DNA of 64,000 nucleotides from Pseudomonas orientalis (GCF_002934065.1 NZ_CP018049.1:5640501-5704500), one strand, 5' to 3'. Shown: positions 25,166-34,122, counted from the stretch's first letter. Numbers and translations: made by a program. The notes: generated by a model from the letters alone, not told the origin.

Positions 25166-25277
25166 CCAGCCTGAAATGCAATCAAATGTGGGAGGGGGCT
25201 TGCCCCCGATAGCGGTGGATCAGTCAGCTAATCTTTGCCTGACACTCCGCCATCGGGGGCAAGCCCCCTCCCACATT
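25153..25277. repeat. 125 bp direct repeat, copy 2 (likely the source copy)
   Basis: Comprises the last codons of the HD-domain gene, 22 bp of 3' flank and REPIN 9. Copy 1 is at 23172-23296. Because this copy contains coding sequence in its proper gene context, it is probably the original. Confidence 0.92.
25188..25274. repeat. REPIN 9, HD-domain gene/spuH convergent junction
   Basis: A canonical head-to-head REP pair between the converging HD-domain and spuH 3' ends; almost identical in core and loop to REPIN 7. Confidence 0.93.
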
Positions 25278-25291
25278 GTCCCCCATCAGCT

Positions 25292-26176
25292 TTAGACCGG
25301 TGCCGGGGCGCGGCGCTTGTCCGGCTGCTGCCAGCCATCCGCTGCGGCTTCTTCGATGGCTTGCTGGATGGCTTTCTTGCGGTGTTCTTCGGCACGGCGG
25401 CTGAAGAACCACACCAGGAAGGTCACCAGCGACACCGCCAGCAGGATCAGGCTCGCCACCGCGTTGATCTCGGGCTTGACCCCAAGGCGCACCGCCGAGA
25501 ACACTTCCATCGGCAAGGTGGTCGAACCTGGGCCCGATACGAAGCTGGCCAGTACCAGGTCGTCCAGGGACAGTGCGAACGACATCATGCCGCCCGCCGC
25601 CAGCGATGGCGCGATCATCGGGATGGTGATCAGGAAGAACACCTTCCACGGCCGTGCGCCCAGGTCCATCGCCGCTTCTTCGATCGACAGGTCCAGCTCA
25701 CGCAGGCGCGCCGACACCACCACCGCCACATACGCCGCGCAGAACGTCGTGTGGGCGATCCAGATGGTGACGATGCCACGCTCCTGAGGCCAACCGATCA
25801 TCTGCGCCATGGCCACGAATAGCAGCAACAGCGACAGGCCGGTAATCACCTCCGGCATCACCAGCGGCGCCGTGACCAGGCCGCCAAACAGCGTGCGGCC
25901 CTTGAACTGGCTGATGCGCGTCAGCACGAACGCCGCCAGCGTCCCCAGCGCAACGGCCGCCACCGCCGTGTAGCAGGCAATTTCCAGGGAGCGCGCCACC
26001 GAGCCCATCAGTTGGGTGTTGTCCAGCAGGCCCACGTACCACTTGATCGACCAGCCGCCCCACACCGTCACCAGCTTGGACTCGTTGAACGAGTAGATCA
26101 CCAGGATCAGCATCGGCAGGTAAATGAACAGCAACCCCACGACCAGCATGAAGCTGGAGAAACGAAAGCGCTTCAT
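25292..26176 (-). CDS. spuH: Polyamine ABC transporter permease (PotI/SpuH)
   Basis: Inner-membrane permease subunit of the putrescine/spermidine importer. It has 294 residues and six predicted helices, starting FSSFMLVVGLLFIYLPMLILVIYSF. The EAA loop that contacts the ATPase is present as EAAMDLGARPWKVFFLITIPMIAPSL (around residue 165). The C-terminal tail is basic and hydrophilic. It overlaps spuG by 4 bp (ATGA type), so the two are translationally coupled. It is last in the spu transport operon and ends 18 bp from REPIN 9. Confidence 0.94.
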   Translation of the reverse strand: MKRFRFSSFMLVVGLLFIYLPMLILVIYSFNESKLVTVWGGWSIKWYVGLLDNTQLMGSVARSLEIACYTAVAAVALGTLAAFVLTRISQFKGRTLFGGLVTAPLVMPEVITGLSLLLLFVAMAQMIGWPQERGIVTIWIAHTTFCAAYVAVVVSARLRELDLSIEEAAMDLGARPWKVFFLITIPMIAPSLAAGGMMSFALSLDDLVLASFVSGPGSTTLPMEVFSAVRLGVKPEINAVASLILLAVSLVTFLVWFFSRRAEEHRKKAIQQAIEEAAADGWQQPDKRRAPAPV

Positions 26177-27093
26177 ATCTTGCCCTCCAGCTCTTTGGCC
26201 TGGCTGCGGTTGAACAGGATGATCGGCACGATCAGGATCGCCAGCATCACCACCGCCAGGGCGGACGCCACCGGCCAGTCACGGTTGTTGAAGAATTCCT
26301 GCCACAGCACTTTACCGATCATCAGGGTTTCCGGGCCGCCGAGCAGTTCAGGAATCACGAACTCGCCCACCACCGGGATAAACACCAGCATGCACCCGGC
26401 GATGATGCCGTTCTTGGACAGCGGCACGGTGATTTTCCAGAAGCTGTTGAAGGTGCTTGAGCCCAGGTCCGACGCCGCTTCCAGCAGGCTCTGGTCGTGT
26501 TTGACCAGGTTGGCGTACAGCGGCAGGATCATGAACGGCAGGTACGAATAGACCACGCCAATATACACCGCGATGTTGGTGTTGAGGATCTGCAGCGGTT
26601 CGTTGATCAGCCCCATGGACATCAGGAAGCCGTTGAGCAAGCCGTTGTTGCTGAGGATGCCCATCCACGCATAGACGCGGATCAGGATCGCGGTCCAGGT
26701 CGGCATCATGATCAGCAGCACCAGCACGGTTTGCATTTCCTTGCGTGCGGTGGCGATGGCGTAGGCCATCGGGTAGCCGATCAGCAGGCACAGCAGCGTG
26801 CTGAAAAAGGCCATCTTCAGCGAGCCCAGGTACGCGGCGATGTAGAGCTCGTCGCCCGCCAGCAAGCTGTAGTTGGCCAGGTTCAGCACCACTTGCAGCT
26901 TCTGCTCAACGTAGGTGTAGATCTCGGTGTAGGGCGGGATCGCCACATCGGCTTCGGCAAAGCTGATTTTCAACACGATGAAGAACGGCAGTGCGAAAAA
27001 CAGGAACAGCCAGAGGAAGGGAATCCCGATGACCACCTGCTTGCCATTGGGGATTATGCGATCCAAGCGCCGCTTGAATTTCTTCATGTTCAT
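26173..27093 (-). CDS. spuG: Polyamine ABC transporter permease (PotH/SpuG)
   Basis: Second permease subunit of the polyamine importer, 306 residues. A basic N-terminus (KKFKRRLDRIIPNGKQ) precedes six helices, the first about 20-45. The EAA loop is EAASDLGSSTFNSFWKITVPLSKNGI. Start: ATG at 27093 (MNMKKFK), overlapping the end of spuF by 4 bp; the end overlaps spuH by 4 bp. The tight coupling spuF-spuG-spuH suggests equimolar subunit production. Confidence 0.94.
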   Translation of the reverse strand: MNMKKFKRRLDRIIPNGKQVVIGIPFLWLFLFFALPFFIVLKISFAEADVAIPPYTEIYTYVEQKLQVVLNLANYSLLAGDELYIAAYLGSLKMAFFSTLLCLLIGYPMAYAIATARKEMQTVLVLLIMMPTWTAILIRVYAWMGILSNNGLLNGFLMSMGLINEPLQILNTNIAVYIGVVYSYLPFMILPLYANLVKHDQSLLEAASDLGSSTFNSFWKITVPLSKNGIIAGCMLVFIPVVGEFVIPELLGGPETLMIGKVLWQEFFNNRDWPVASALAVVMLAILIVPIILFNRSQAKELEGKI

Positions 27094-28232
27094 GAGCGCA
27101 GTACCACGCCGCTGTCGTCTTCCCACCATACGTAGACCTGGTCACCCCAGGTCGGCCGCTGGCCACGGCGCTCGGCGTTGGCGACGAAGGACTGCACCAG
27201 CTTGCCGCTCGGCAGTTCCACGTAGAACACCGAGTGGCCGCCCAGGTAGGCAATGTCGTGCACCTTGCCGCTGGACCAGTTGTGCTCGCAGGTCGGCATC
27301 TGGGTGGTGACCAGCAGTTTTTCCGGGCGAATCGCGTAGGTCACCGACTTGTCTTCCACCGAGGTGGCGATGCCGTAGCCCACGTAAATGTCGCGGTCCA
27401 GGTCCGGGCACTTGAGTACCGCGTGGCCCTCGGCATCGTCCACCACCTGGGTGTCGAAGATATTGACGTTGCCGATGAACTCGCACACCAGGCGGCTGGT
27501 AGGTGTTTCGTAGATGTCGATCGGGCTACCGATCTGGGCGATCCAGCCCAGGTGCATGATCGCGATACGCTCGGCCATGGTCATGGCCTCTTCCTGGTCG
27601 TGGGTCACCATCACGCAGGTCACGCCGACGCGTTCGATGATCTCCACCAGCTCCAGTTGCATCTGCGAACGCAGCTTCTTGTCCAGCGCCCCCATCGGCT
27701 CATCGAGCAGCAGCAGTTTCGGACGCTTGGCCAGGGAGCGGGCCAATGCCACACGCTGGCGCTGACCACCGGACAGCTGGTGCGGCTTGCGCTTGGCGTA
27801 CTGGCTCATCTGCACCAGCTTGAGCATCTCGGCCACGCGGGCATCCACTTCGGCCTTGGGGATCTTGTCCTGTTGCAGGCCGAAAGCAATGTTCTGCGCC
27901 ACGGTCATGTGCGGAAACAAGGCGTAGGACTGGAACATCATGTTGATCGGCCGCTCATAGGGCGGCATGTCGGTGATGTCCACACCGTCGAGGTAGATGC
28001 GACCTTCAGTCGGGCGTTCGAAGCCTGCCAGCATGCGCAGCAGGGTGGACTTGCCCGAACCCGAGCCGCCGAGCAAGGCGAAGATCTCGCCTTTCTTGAT
28101 TTCCAGGGACACATCGTCCACGGCAATCGTCTCGTCGAACTTCTTCGTGACCCGGTCGATTTTGACCAGCACCTTCTTCGGTGTCTGGTCGCCCTCGAGG
28201 GCTTTCTTATAGGCGCCGGAGGCAACTGCCAT
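27090..28232 (-). CDS. spuF: Polyamine ABC transporter ATP-binding protein (PotG/SpuF)
   Basis: ATPase of the putrescine/spermidine importer, 380 residues. Walker A LLGGSGSGKSTLLRMLAG (about 52-69), Q-loop NMMFQSYALFPHMTV, signature LSGGQRQRVALARSLA, Walker B LLLLDEPMGALD and the switch histidine in VMVTHDQEEAM. The C-terminal third (about 265-380) is the TOBE/OB regulatory domain typical of PotG/PotA. It lies 62 bp downstream of spuE and is coupled to spuG. Confidence 0.95.
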   Translation of the reverse strand: MAVASGAYKKALEGDQTPKKVLVKIDRVTKKFDETIAVDDVSLEIKKGEIFALLGGSGSGKSTLLRMLAGFERPTEGRIYLDGVDITDMPPYERPINMMFQSYALFPHMTVAQNIAFGLQQDKIPKAEVDARVAEMLKLVQMSQYAKRKPHQLSGGQRQRVALARSLAKRPKLLLLDEPMGALDKKLRSQMQLELVEIIERVGVTCVMVTHDQEEAMTMAERIAIMHLGWIAQIGSPIDIYETPTSRLVCEFIGNVNIFDTQVVDDAEGHAVLKCPDLDRDIYVGYGIATSVEDKSVTYAIRPEKLLVTTQMPTCEHNWSSGKVHDIAYLGGHSVFYVELPSGKLVQSFVANAERRGQRPTWGDQVYVWWEDDSGVVLRS

Positions 28233-28294
28233 TTACGAAACTCCCAACAAATTTGCAGTTCGCCCCAGGTGAGCGAACTTGGATAGTTTGAGCC

Positions 28295-29389
28295 TTACTT
28301 GCCCGTCTTGACCTTGGTCCAGCTACGGGTCATTAAACGTTGCACCTTCGGGGGCAGCTCGACGTTGACGAATGTCCGGTCGAGTACCGCCTGCGGTGGG
28401 TAAACCGCTGCGTCGGTGCGTATCGATTGCTCCATCAGCGTGTCCGACCCGGGGTTGGGGTTGGCGTAACCGACGTAATCACTGACCTGGGCGATCACCT
28501 CAGGTTGCAGCAAATAGTTGATGAAAGCGTGGGCTTCCTTGACGTTGGCGGCGTCCTTGGGGATCGCCAGCACGTCAAACCACAGGTTGCCGCCTTCCTT
28601 GGGAATCGCGTAGGCGATGTTCACGCCTTTGCCCGCTTCGGCGGCACGTGCCCTGGCCTGGAACACATCGCCGGAAAAACCGGCGGCCACGCAGATATTG
28701 CCGTTGGCCAGGTCCGAGATGTATTTGGAGGAATGGAAGTAGGTCACGTAGGGGCGGACTTTGAGCAACTTCTCCTCGGCCTTCTTGTAGTCGGCCGGGT
28801 TGGTGCTGTTCGGGTCCAGGCCCATGTAGTTGAGGACTGCGGGCAGCATTTCATCCGCCGAATCCATGAATGAAACACCGCAGCTGGCGAGCTTCTTCAT
28901 GTTTTCCGGCTCGAACAGCACGGCCCAGGAGTCGATCTTGTCGACACCCAGCACCTCCTTCACTTTGTTGACGTTGTAACCGATGCCATTGGTGCCCCAC
29001 AGGTACGGCACGGCGTACGCATTGCCCGGATCGTTTTTCTCAAGGCGCTTGAGCAACGCCGGGTCGAGGTTGGCGTAGTGGGTCAGCAATGACTTGTCGA
29101 GCTTCTGGAACGCCCCGGCCTTGATCTGCTTGCCCAGGAAGTGGTTGGACGGCACCACCACGTCGTAGCCGGTACGCCCGGCGAGCAGCTTGCCTTCCAG
29201 GGTTTCGTTGGAATCGAACACGTCATACACGGGCTTGATGCCGGTGGCCTTTTCGAAATTGGCCAGGGTGTCGGGGCCGATGTAGTCCGACCAGTTATAA
29301 ACATGCACAGTCGGTGCGGCCTGCACGCTGACAGCCAGCGTGATACCTGCACCCACCAGCAAGGCTTTGCGAAATAAAGAAATTGGCAA
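28295..29389 (-). CDS. spuE: Polyamine ABC transporter periplasmic binding protein (SpuE/PotF family, copy 2)
   Basis: A periplasmic polyamine receptor of 364 residues with signal peptide about 1-24 (RKALLVGAGITLAVSVQAAP). The mature part begins VHVYNWSDYIGPDTLANFEKATG, with the NWSDY ligand-wall motif, then VFDSNETLEGKLLAGRTGYDVVVPSNHFL and YLWGTNGIGYNVNKV. It is about half identical by eye to the gene upstream. In P. aeruginosa the first gene after spuC is spuD (putrescine) and the second spuE (spermidine); I assign by this order, so ligand specificity is inferred. A REPIN separates it from spuD. Confidence 0.85.
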   Translation of the reverse strand: MPISLFRKALLVGAGITLAVSVQAAPTVHVYNWSDYIGPDTLANFEKATGIKPVYDVFDSNETLEGKLLAGRTGYDVVVPSNHFLGKQIKAGAFQKLDKSLLTHYANLDPALLKRLEKNDPGNAYAVPYLWGTNGIGYNVNKVKEVLGVDKIDSWAVLFEPENMKKLASCGVSFMDSADEMLPAVLNYMGLDPNSTNPADYKKAEEKLLKVRPYVTYFHSSKYISDLANGNICVAAGFSGDVFQARARAAEAGKGVNIAYAIPKEGGNLWFDVLAIPKDAANVKEAHAFINYLLQPEVIAQVSDYVGYANPNPGSDTLMEQSIRTDAAVYPPQAVLDRTFVNVELPPKVQRLMTRSWTKVKTGK

Positions 29390-29496
29390 GTGGAGGTCCT
29401 CTTAAATAGTTGGGCCCAAGTTGTTGCCCGGCAACAAACCGGCGCGCAACTTACCCTCGATAAACCGATCCGGCAAAAACTTTCTGTCATTTATTT

Positions 29497-29587
29497 GTGG
29501 GAGGGGGCTTGCCCCCGATGGCGGTGTGTCAGTCAGCTTGCGCATGTGTTTCTGATACAGCGCCATCGGGGGCAAGCCCCCTCCCAC
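29497..29587. repeat. REPIN 10, inside the spu operon between spuD and spuE
   Basis: A head-to-head REP pair 13 bp after the spuD stop, within the co-directional gap between the two binding-protein genes. The loop is slightly longer than in other copies. An RNA hairpin here would fall inside the operon transcript and could raise spuD mRNA stability over the downstream genes. Confidence 0.92.
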
Positions 29588-29599
29588 AGGTTTTAGGGC

Positions 29600-30709
29600 T
29601 TATTTACCCGATTTGATCTTGGTCCAGCTGCGGGTCATTTCACGCTGGGTTGCAGCCGGCAGGTCGGCAATGGCGTAGAGCTTGGCCTGCACGTCCGCTG
29701 GTGGATAGATGCCAGGGTCGCTGGTGATGTCTTTGTCGACCAGTGCGGTGGCTTTCTCGTTACCGTTCGGGAAGCGCACGCTGTTGGTGATCGAAGCCAT
29801 CACTTGCGGCTTGAGCAGGTAGTTCATGAACGCGTAGGCGGCTTCGACGTTTTCAGCATCTTTCGGGATGGCGACCATGTCGAAGAAACTGCCGGCGCCT
29901 TCTTTCGGAATGTCGTAGGCCACCTTGACCTTGCCACCGGCTTCAGCCGCGCGGGACTTGGCCTGCTGGATGTCACCCGAGTAACCCACGGCCACACAGA
30001 TGTTGCCGTTGGCCAGGTCCGAGATGTACTTGGACGAGTGGAAGTAGCCAATCGAAGGACGGATTTTCAGGAACAGGTCTTCGGCTTGCTTGAGGTCGGC
30101 TTTCTTCTGAGTGTCGGTCGGCAGGCCCAGGTAATGCAGCGCAATCGGCAGCATTTCGGTCGGCGAATCGAGGAAGCTCACGCCGCAGCTTTTCAGCTTG
30201 GCGATGTTTTCCGGCTTCATCAGCACATCCCACGACTCGATCTTGTCCACGCCCAGCGCGGCCTTGACCTTCTCCGGGTTGTAGCCGATACCGATCGAGC
30301 CCCACATGTACGGGAACGCGTGCTTGTTGTCCGGGTCGCTGACCGACACGGCCTTGAGCAGGGATTTGTTCAGGTTGCTGTACTCAGGCAGCTTGGACTT
30401 GTCCAGCTCCTGGTACACGCCGGCCTTGATCTGCTTGGCCAGGAAGTTGTTCGACGGTACGACGATGTCATAGCCGGACTTGCCTGCCAGCAACTTGGCT
30501 TCCAGGGTCTCGTTGCTGTCGAACACGTCGTACACCACTTTGATGCCCGACTCCTTTTCGAAGTTGGCGATGGTGTCCGGTGCGATGTAGTCGGACCAGT
30601 TGTAGACGTGCAGGACTTTATTGTCCGCCTGGGCCGCGCCCGCCATTGCGCCCATCAGGGACAAGGCGAGGAGGGTCTTGCCAGCGTTTTTCAAACCTAA
30701 TGCCTTCAT
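29600..30709 (-). CDS. spuD: Polyamine ABC transporter periplasmic binding protein (SpuD/PotF family, copy 1)
   Basis: A periplasmic polyamine receptor of 369 residues. Signal peptide about 1-27 (KTLLALSLMGAMAGAAQADN, cleavage near AQA). Mature part NKVLHVYNWSDYIAPDTIANFEKESG, VFDSNETLEAKLLAGKSGYDIVVPSNNFL, PYMWGSIGIGYNPEKVKAALG and the YFHSSKYISDLANGNICVAVGYSGD segment are the PotF pattern. Start: ATG at 30709 (MKALGLKNAGK); the frame upstream runs into a leader without family similarity. By gene order it is the putrescine-preferring SpuD. It is 134 bp downstream of spuC. Confidence 0.87.
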   Translation of the reverse strand: MKALGLKNAGKTLLALSLMGAMAGAAQADNKVLHVYNWSDYIAPDTIANFEKESGIKVVYDVFDSNETLEAKLLAGKSGYDIVVPSNNFLAKQIKAGVYQELDKSKLPEYSNLNKSLLKAVSVSDPDNKHAFPYMWGSIGIGYNPEKVKAALGVDKIESWDVLMKPENIAKLKSCGVSFLDSPTEMLPIALHYLGLPTDTQKKADLKQAEDLFLKIRPSIGYFHSSKYISDLANGNICVAVGYSGDIQQAKSRAAEAGGKVKVAYDIPKEGAGSFFDMVAIPKDAENVEAAYAFMNYLLKPQVMASITNSVRFPNGNEKATALVDKDITSDPGIYPPADVQAKLYAIADLPAATQREMTRSWTKIKSGK

Positions 30710-30843
30710 TGGGTGATGCTCCGATTTTTTCTTTTTGGGCCGCACGTTGTGAATGTTTCGGGCCCAGCCAAAGGGCAACAAAACAGGACGACAGTCTGGC
30801 AAGTTCGGGGGCCCCCTTTCAACCGGCCCCCACATTTATCTAC

Positions 30844-32208
30844 TCAGTCCTGCAATGCCGCCAACGTCAGGTCCAGGCACTGGCGGGCCTTGGTCACCAG
30901 CTCGTCGATTTCAGCCTTGCTGATCACCAGCGGCGGCGAAATGATCATGGTATCGCCCACGGCGCGCATGATCAGGCCGTTTTCGAAGCAGAAGGTTCGG
31001 CAAATCATGCCGGCGCCCTTGCCTTCGTAGCGCTTGCGCGTGGCCTTGTCCTGCACCAGCTCGATCGCACCGAGCATGCCCACACCGCGCACTTCACCCA
31101 CCAGTGGATGGTCCGCCAGTTCCCGCAGACGTTTCTGCAAATACGGTGCCGTTTCTTCATGCACGCGGCTGACGATTTTTTCATCGCGCAGGATGCGGAT
31201 GTTTTCCAAGGCCACCGCCGCCGCCACCGGATGCCCGGAGTAGGTGAACCCGTGGTTGAAATCGCCGCCTTCGTTGAGCACGGCCACCACGTCGTCGTGC
31301 ACGATCAGGCCGCCCATGGGGACGTAGCCGGAAGTCAGGCCCTTGGCGATGGTCATCATGTGTGGCTTGAGGTCGTAGAAATCGCTGCCGAACCACTGCC
31401 CGGTACGGCCGAAGCCGCAGATGACTTCGTCGGCGACAAACAGGATGTCGTACTTGGCGAGGATTTCCTTGATGCGCGGCCAGTAGCTGTCAGGCGGCAC
31501 GATCACGCCACCGGCGCCCTGGATCGGCTCGGCAATAAAGGCACCGACGTTGTCCACGCCCAGTTCCAGGATCTTCTCTTCCAACTGGTTGGCGGCCCAG
31601 ATCCCAAATTCTTCAGGGCTCATGTCGCCGCCTTCGCCGAACCAGTACGGCTGGGCGATGTGGGTGATGCCCGGGATCGGCAGGTCGCCCTGCTCATGCA
31701 TATAGGTCATGCCGCCCAGGCTGGCGCCGGCCACGGTGGAACCGTGGTAGCCATTCTTGCGGCTGATGATGGTTTTCTTGTTCGGCTGGCCCTTGATCGC
31801 CCAGTAGTGGCGGACCATGCGCAACATGGTGTCGTTGCCTTCGGAGCCGGAACCGGTGAAGAACACGTGGTTCATGCCGGCCGGTGCGACGTCGGAAATG
31901 ACTTTGGCCAGTTCGAGTACCGGCGGGTGGGCAGTCTGGAAGAACAGGTTGTAGTACGGCAGTTCTTTCATCTGTTTGGCGGCGGCGTCGGCCAGTTCAT
32001 CGCGACCGTAACCGATCGCCACGCACCACAGGCCGGCCATGCCGTCGAGGATCTTGTTGCCTTCGCTGTCCCACAGGTAAACGCCGTGGGCTTTGGTGAT
32101 GATCCTTGGGCCTTTCTCTTTCAATTGCTTGAAGTCGCTGAACGGCGCGAGGTGGTGATCATTGCTCAAGGCTTGCCATTCACGGGTTTGCGGGTTGTTG
32201 CTGGACAT
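30844..32208 (-). CDS. spuC: Polyamine:pyruvate aminotransferase SpuC
   Basis: A class III PLP aminotransferase (454 residues) that transfers the amino group of putrescine, cadaverine or their derivatives to pyruvate. Motifs: LDGMAGLWCVAIGYGRDELADAA (about 56-78), FFTGSGSEGNDTMLRMVRHYW (PLP phosphate), NGYHGSTVAGASLGG, ILFVADEVICGFGRTGQWFG, and the PLP lysine in HMMTIAKGLTSGYVPMGG. The start MSSNNPQTREWQAL is at 32208. It lies between spuB and spuD in one operon, in the order of P. aeruginosa. Confidence 0.94.
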   Translation of the reverse strand: MSSNNPQTREWQALSNDHHLAPFSDFKQLKEKGPRIITKAHGVYLWDSEGNKILDGMAGLWCVAIGYGRDELADAAAKQMKELPYYNLFFQTAHPPVLELAKVISDVAPAGMNHVFFTGSGSEGNDTMLRMVRHYWAIKGQPNKKTIISRKNGYHGSTVAGASLGGMTYMHEQGDLPIPGITHIAQPYWFGEGGDMSPEEFGIWAANQLEEKILELGVDNVGAFIAEPIQGAGGVIVPPDSYWPRIKEILAKYDILFVADEVICGFGRTGQWFGSDFYDLKPHMMTIAKGLTSGYVPMGGLIVHDDVVAVLNEGGDFNHGFTYSGHPVAAAVALENIRILRDEKIVSRVHEETAPYLQKRLRELADHPLVGEVRGVGMLGAIELVQDKATRKRYEGKGAGMICRTFCFENGLIMRAVGDTMIISPPLVISKAEIDELVTKARQCLDLTLAALQD

Positions 32209-32234
32209 ACCGATCTCCTGGAATTTTCGGTGAA

Positions 32235-32259
32235 GGGCGCGCCATGTGAAGGCGCGCCC
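32235..32259 (-). other. GC-rich hairpin between spuB and spuC
   Basis: A perfect 9 bp stem, GGGCGCGCC-ATGTGAA-GGCGCGCCC, in the 57 bp gap between spuB and spuC. There is no U-run on the transcribed strand, so it is more likely an RNA-processing or stability hairpin than a terminator. Confidence 0.5.
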
Positions 32260-32265
32260 GGCGCA

Positions 32266-33624
32266 TCAGACGGCGAAGAGCAGGAATTCCCGCTCCCACG
32301 AACTGATCACGCGCTTGAAGTTTTCATGCTCGGCCCGCTTGACCGCGACGTAGCCTGTGATGAATTTCTGCCCCAGGTATTTTTCGATGGTCTTGCTGTT
32401 TTCCATGCGTTCCAGGGCGTCCTCGATGGTCAGCGGCAGGCGCAGGTTGCGCCGCTCGTAACCACGGCCCACCACGGGTGCGCTCGGGTTATGGCCTTCG
32501 ACCATGCCGATGTAGCCGCACAGCAAACTGGCGGCAATGGCCAGGTACGGGTTGGCGTCGGCGCCCGGCAAGCGGTTTTCCACGCGGCGGTTCTGCGGCC
32601 CGGCATCCGGTACGCGCAGGCCCACGGTGCGGTTTTCTTCACCCCATTCCACGTTCACCGGCGCCGAGGTGTCGGGCAGGAAGCGGCGGAATGAATTCAC
32701 GTTGGGGGCGAATAAAGGCAGCAACTCGGGGATGAATTTCTGCAGGCCGCCAATATGGTTGAGGAACAGCTGGCTCATGCTCCCGTCTTCGTTGGAGAAG
32801 ACGTTCTTGCCGGTGGCGATGTCGATGATGCTCTGGTGCAGGTGCATCGCGCTGCCGGGCTCGCCGGTCATGGGCTTGGCCATGAAGGTGGCGGCCACAT
32901 TGTGCTTGAGCGCGGCTTCACGCATGGTGCGCTTGAACACCAGGATCTGGTCGGCCAGGGACAGCGCGTCACCGTGACGGAAGTTGATTTCCATCTGTGC
33001 GGTGCCGTCTTCGTGGATCAAGGTATCGAGGTCCAGCTCCTGCAGTTCGCACCAGTCATAGACGTCTTCGAACAGCGGGTCGAATTCGTTGGCGGCTTCT
33101 ATAGAGAAGGACTGGCGCCCCGTCTCCGGGCGACCGGAACGGCCAATCGGCGGTTGCAGCGGGAAGTCCGGGTCTTCGCAGCGCTTGGTCAGGTAGAACT
33201 CCATCTCCGGCGCCACGATAGGCTGCCAGCCACGGTCGGCGTAGAGCTTGAGGACTTTCTTGAGTACGTTGCGCGGCGACAGCTCGATCGGGTTGCCTTG
33301 CTTGTCGTAGGTGTCGTGGATCACCTGGGCGGTCGGCTCGATGGCCCAGGGCACCAGGAATACCGCGTTCTGGTCGGGGCGGCAGATCATGTCGATGTCG
33401 GCCGGGTCGAGCAATTCGTAATAGATGTCGTCTTCGACATAGTCGCCGGTCACGGTCTGCAACAGAACGCTTTCGGGCAGGCGCATGCCTTTTTCGGCGA
33501 TGAACTTGTTGGTCGGCGAAATCTTGCCCCGGGTGATGCCAGTGAGGTCGCCAATCATGCATTCGACTTCTGTGATCTTGTGGTCTTTCAACCAATCGGT
33601 GAGCTGGTCGAGGTTGTTACTCAT
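32266..33624 (-). CDS. spuB: Gamma-glutamylpolyamine synthetase (glutamine-synthetase family, SpuB)
   Basis: ATP-dependent ligase of the glutamine synthetase fold (452 residues) that attaches glutamate to putrescine or other polyamines, the first step of the gamma-glutamylation route. An N-terminal beta-grasp is at about 15-110 (ECMIGDLTGITRGKISP). The catalytic domain has VAPEMEFYLTKR, QMEINFRHGDALSLAD, SAMHLHQSIID (metal/ATP) and NRRVENRLPGADANPYLAIAASLL. The adenylylated tyrosine loop of true GlnA is lacking. The start at 33624 follows a palindrome-containing promoter region. It is the first gene of the spuB-C-D-E-F-G-H operon. Confidence 0.92.
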   Translation of the reverse strand: MSNNLDQLTDWLKDHKITEVECMIGDLTGITRGKISPTNKFIAEKGMRLPESVLLQTVTGDYVEDDIYYELLDPADIDMICRPDQNAVFLVPWAIEPTAQVIHDTYDKQGNPIELSPRNVLKKVLKLYADRGWQPIVAPEMEFYLTKRCEDPDFPLQPPIGRSGRPETGRQSFSIEAANEFDPLFEDVYDWCELQELDLDTLIHEDGTAQMEINFRHGDALSLADQILVFKRTMREAALKHNVAATFMAKPMTGEPGSAMHLHQSIIDIATGKNVFSNEDGSMSQLFLNHIGGLQKFIPELLPLFAPNVNSFRRFLPDTSAPVNVEWGEENRTVGLRVPDAGPQNRRVENRLPGADANPYLAIAASLLCGYIGMVEGHNPSAPVVGRGYERRNLRLPLTIEDALERMENSKTIEKYLGQKFITGYVAVKRAEHENFKRVISSWEREFLLFAV

Positions 33625-33731
33625 AAATGCCTCTGGGCTGGGTTTCCTGGCATCCGTTAAAGGCCAGGCGTTGGTTGACGCAGCATCCGCGTCGTGTGTT
33701 CATTCAGGGTAGGAGCTTACCTGCCATTTGC

Positions 33732-33743
33732 TGCAACGTTGCA
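33732..33743. promoter_or_regulatory. 12 bp palindrome upstream of spuB
   Basis: TGCAACGTTGCA is perfectly symmetric and lies 108 bp upstream of the spuB start. Size and position suit a dimeric regulator of the spu operon. The identity of the regulator is not known from this window. Confidence 0.4.
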
Positions 33744-34097
33744 TTCCTCACGCCAAAACTTGTGCACAATTATGATCGGCACGGCGAATGAGGGCCGGTC
33801 AGCGGCGCAGGAATGGGTAATGGGGAGATCGGACGGACCGTCAAGAATATTGGCCGCTGCGTGAGCATCCACGCGGGACGAACGGACTGCGGACAACACC
33901 TGGCTGATGCAGGCGCAGACGCCGATTGGCGGCAGGTGAAACATGAAGCACCCCGGTATTATTGCTGTTATGGGTTTGAATCGAGCTTAGCCTTGTTCAT
34001 TTTTTTACACAACACCCCCGTAAAAAATACAACACGGCCCGCTCAAGCCTGCTGGTCCCAAGCCCCTGAAACCCAAAAAACCGCCCCAAAAAGCCCC

Positions 34098-34122
34098 AAA
34101 AAAGGCGTCACGGCGCTTTTTT
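34098..34122 (+). terminator. Possible leader terminator upstream of the divergent glutamylpolyamine synthetase gene
   Basis: AAAAA-GGCG-TCACGG-CGC-TTTTTT can fold into a 9 bp stem (one G-U pair) with A and T runs on either side. It sits 100 bp before the coding start on the plus strand, so transcripts beginning upstream of it could terminate early. It is equally terminator-like on the minus strand. Confidence 0.35.

Noticed and set aside
30580..32694. 704-codon open frame on the plus strand opposite spuC/spuB
   Set aside because: It is antisense to two genes with complete catalytic motifs. Its protein is rich in H, G, R and Q from complementary codons, as GC-rich genomes produce.
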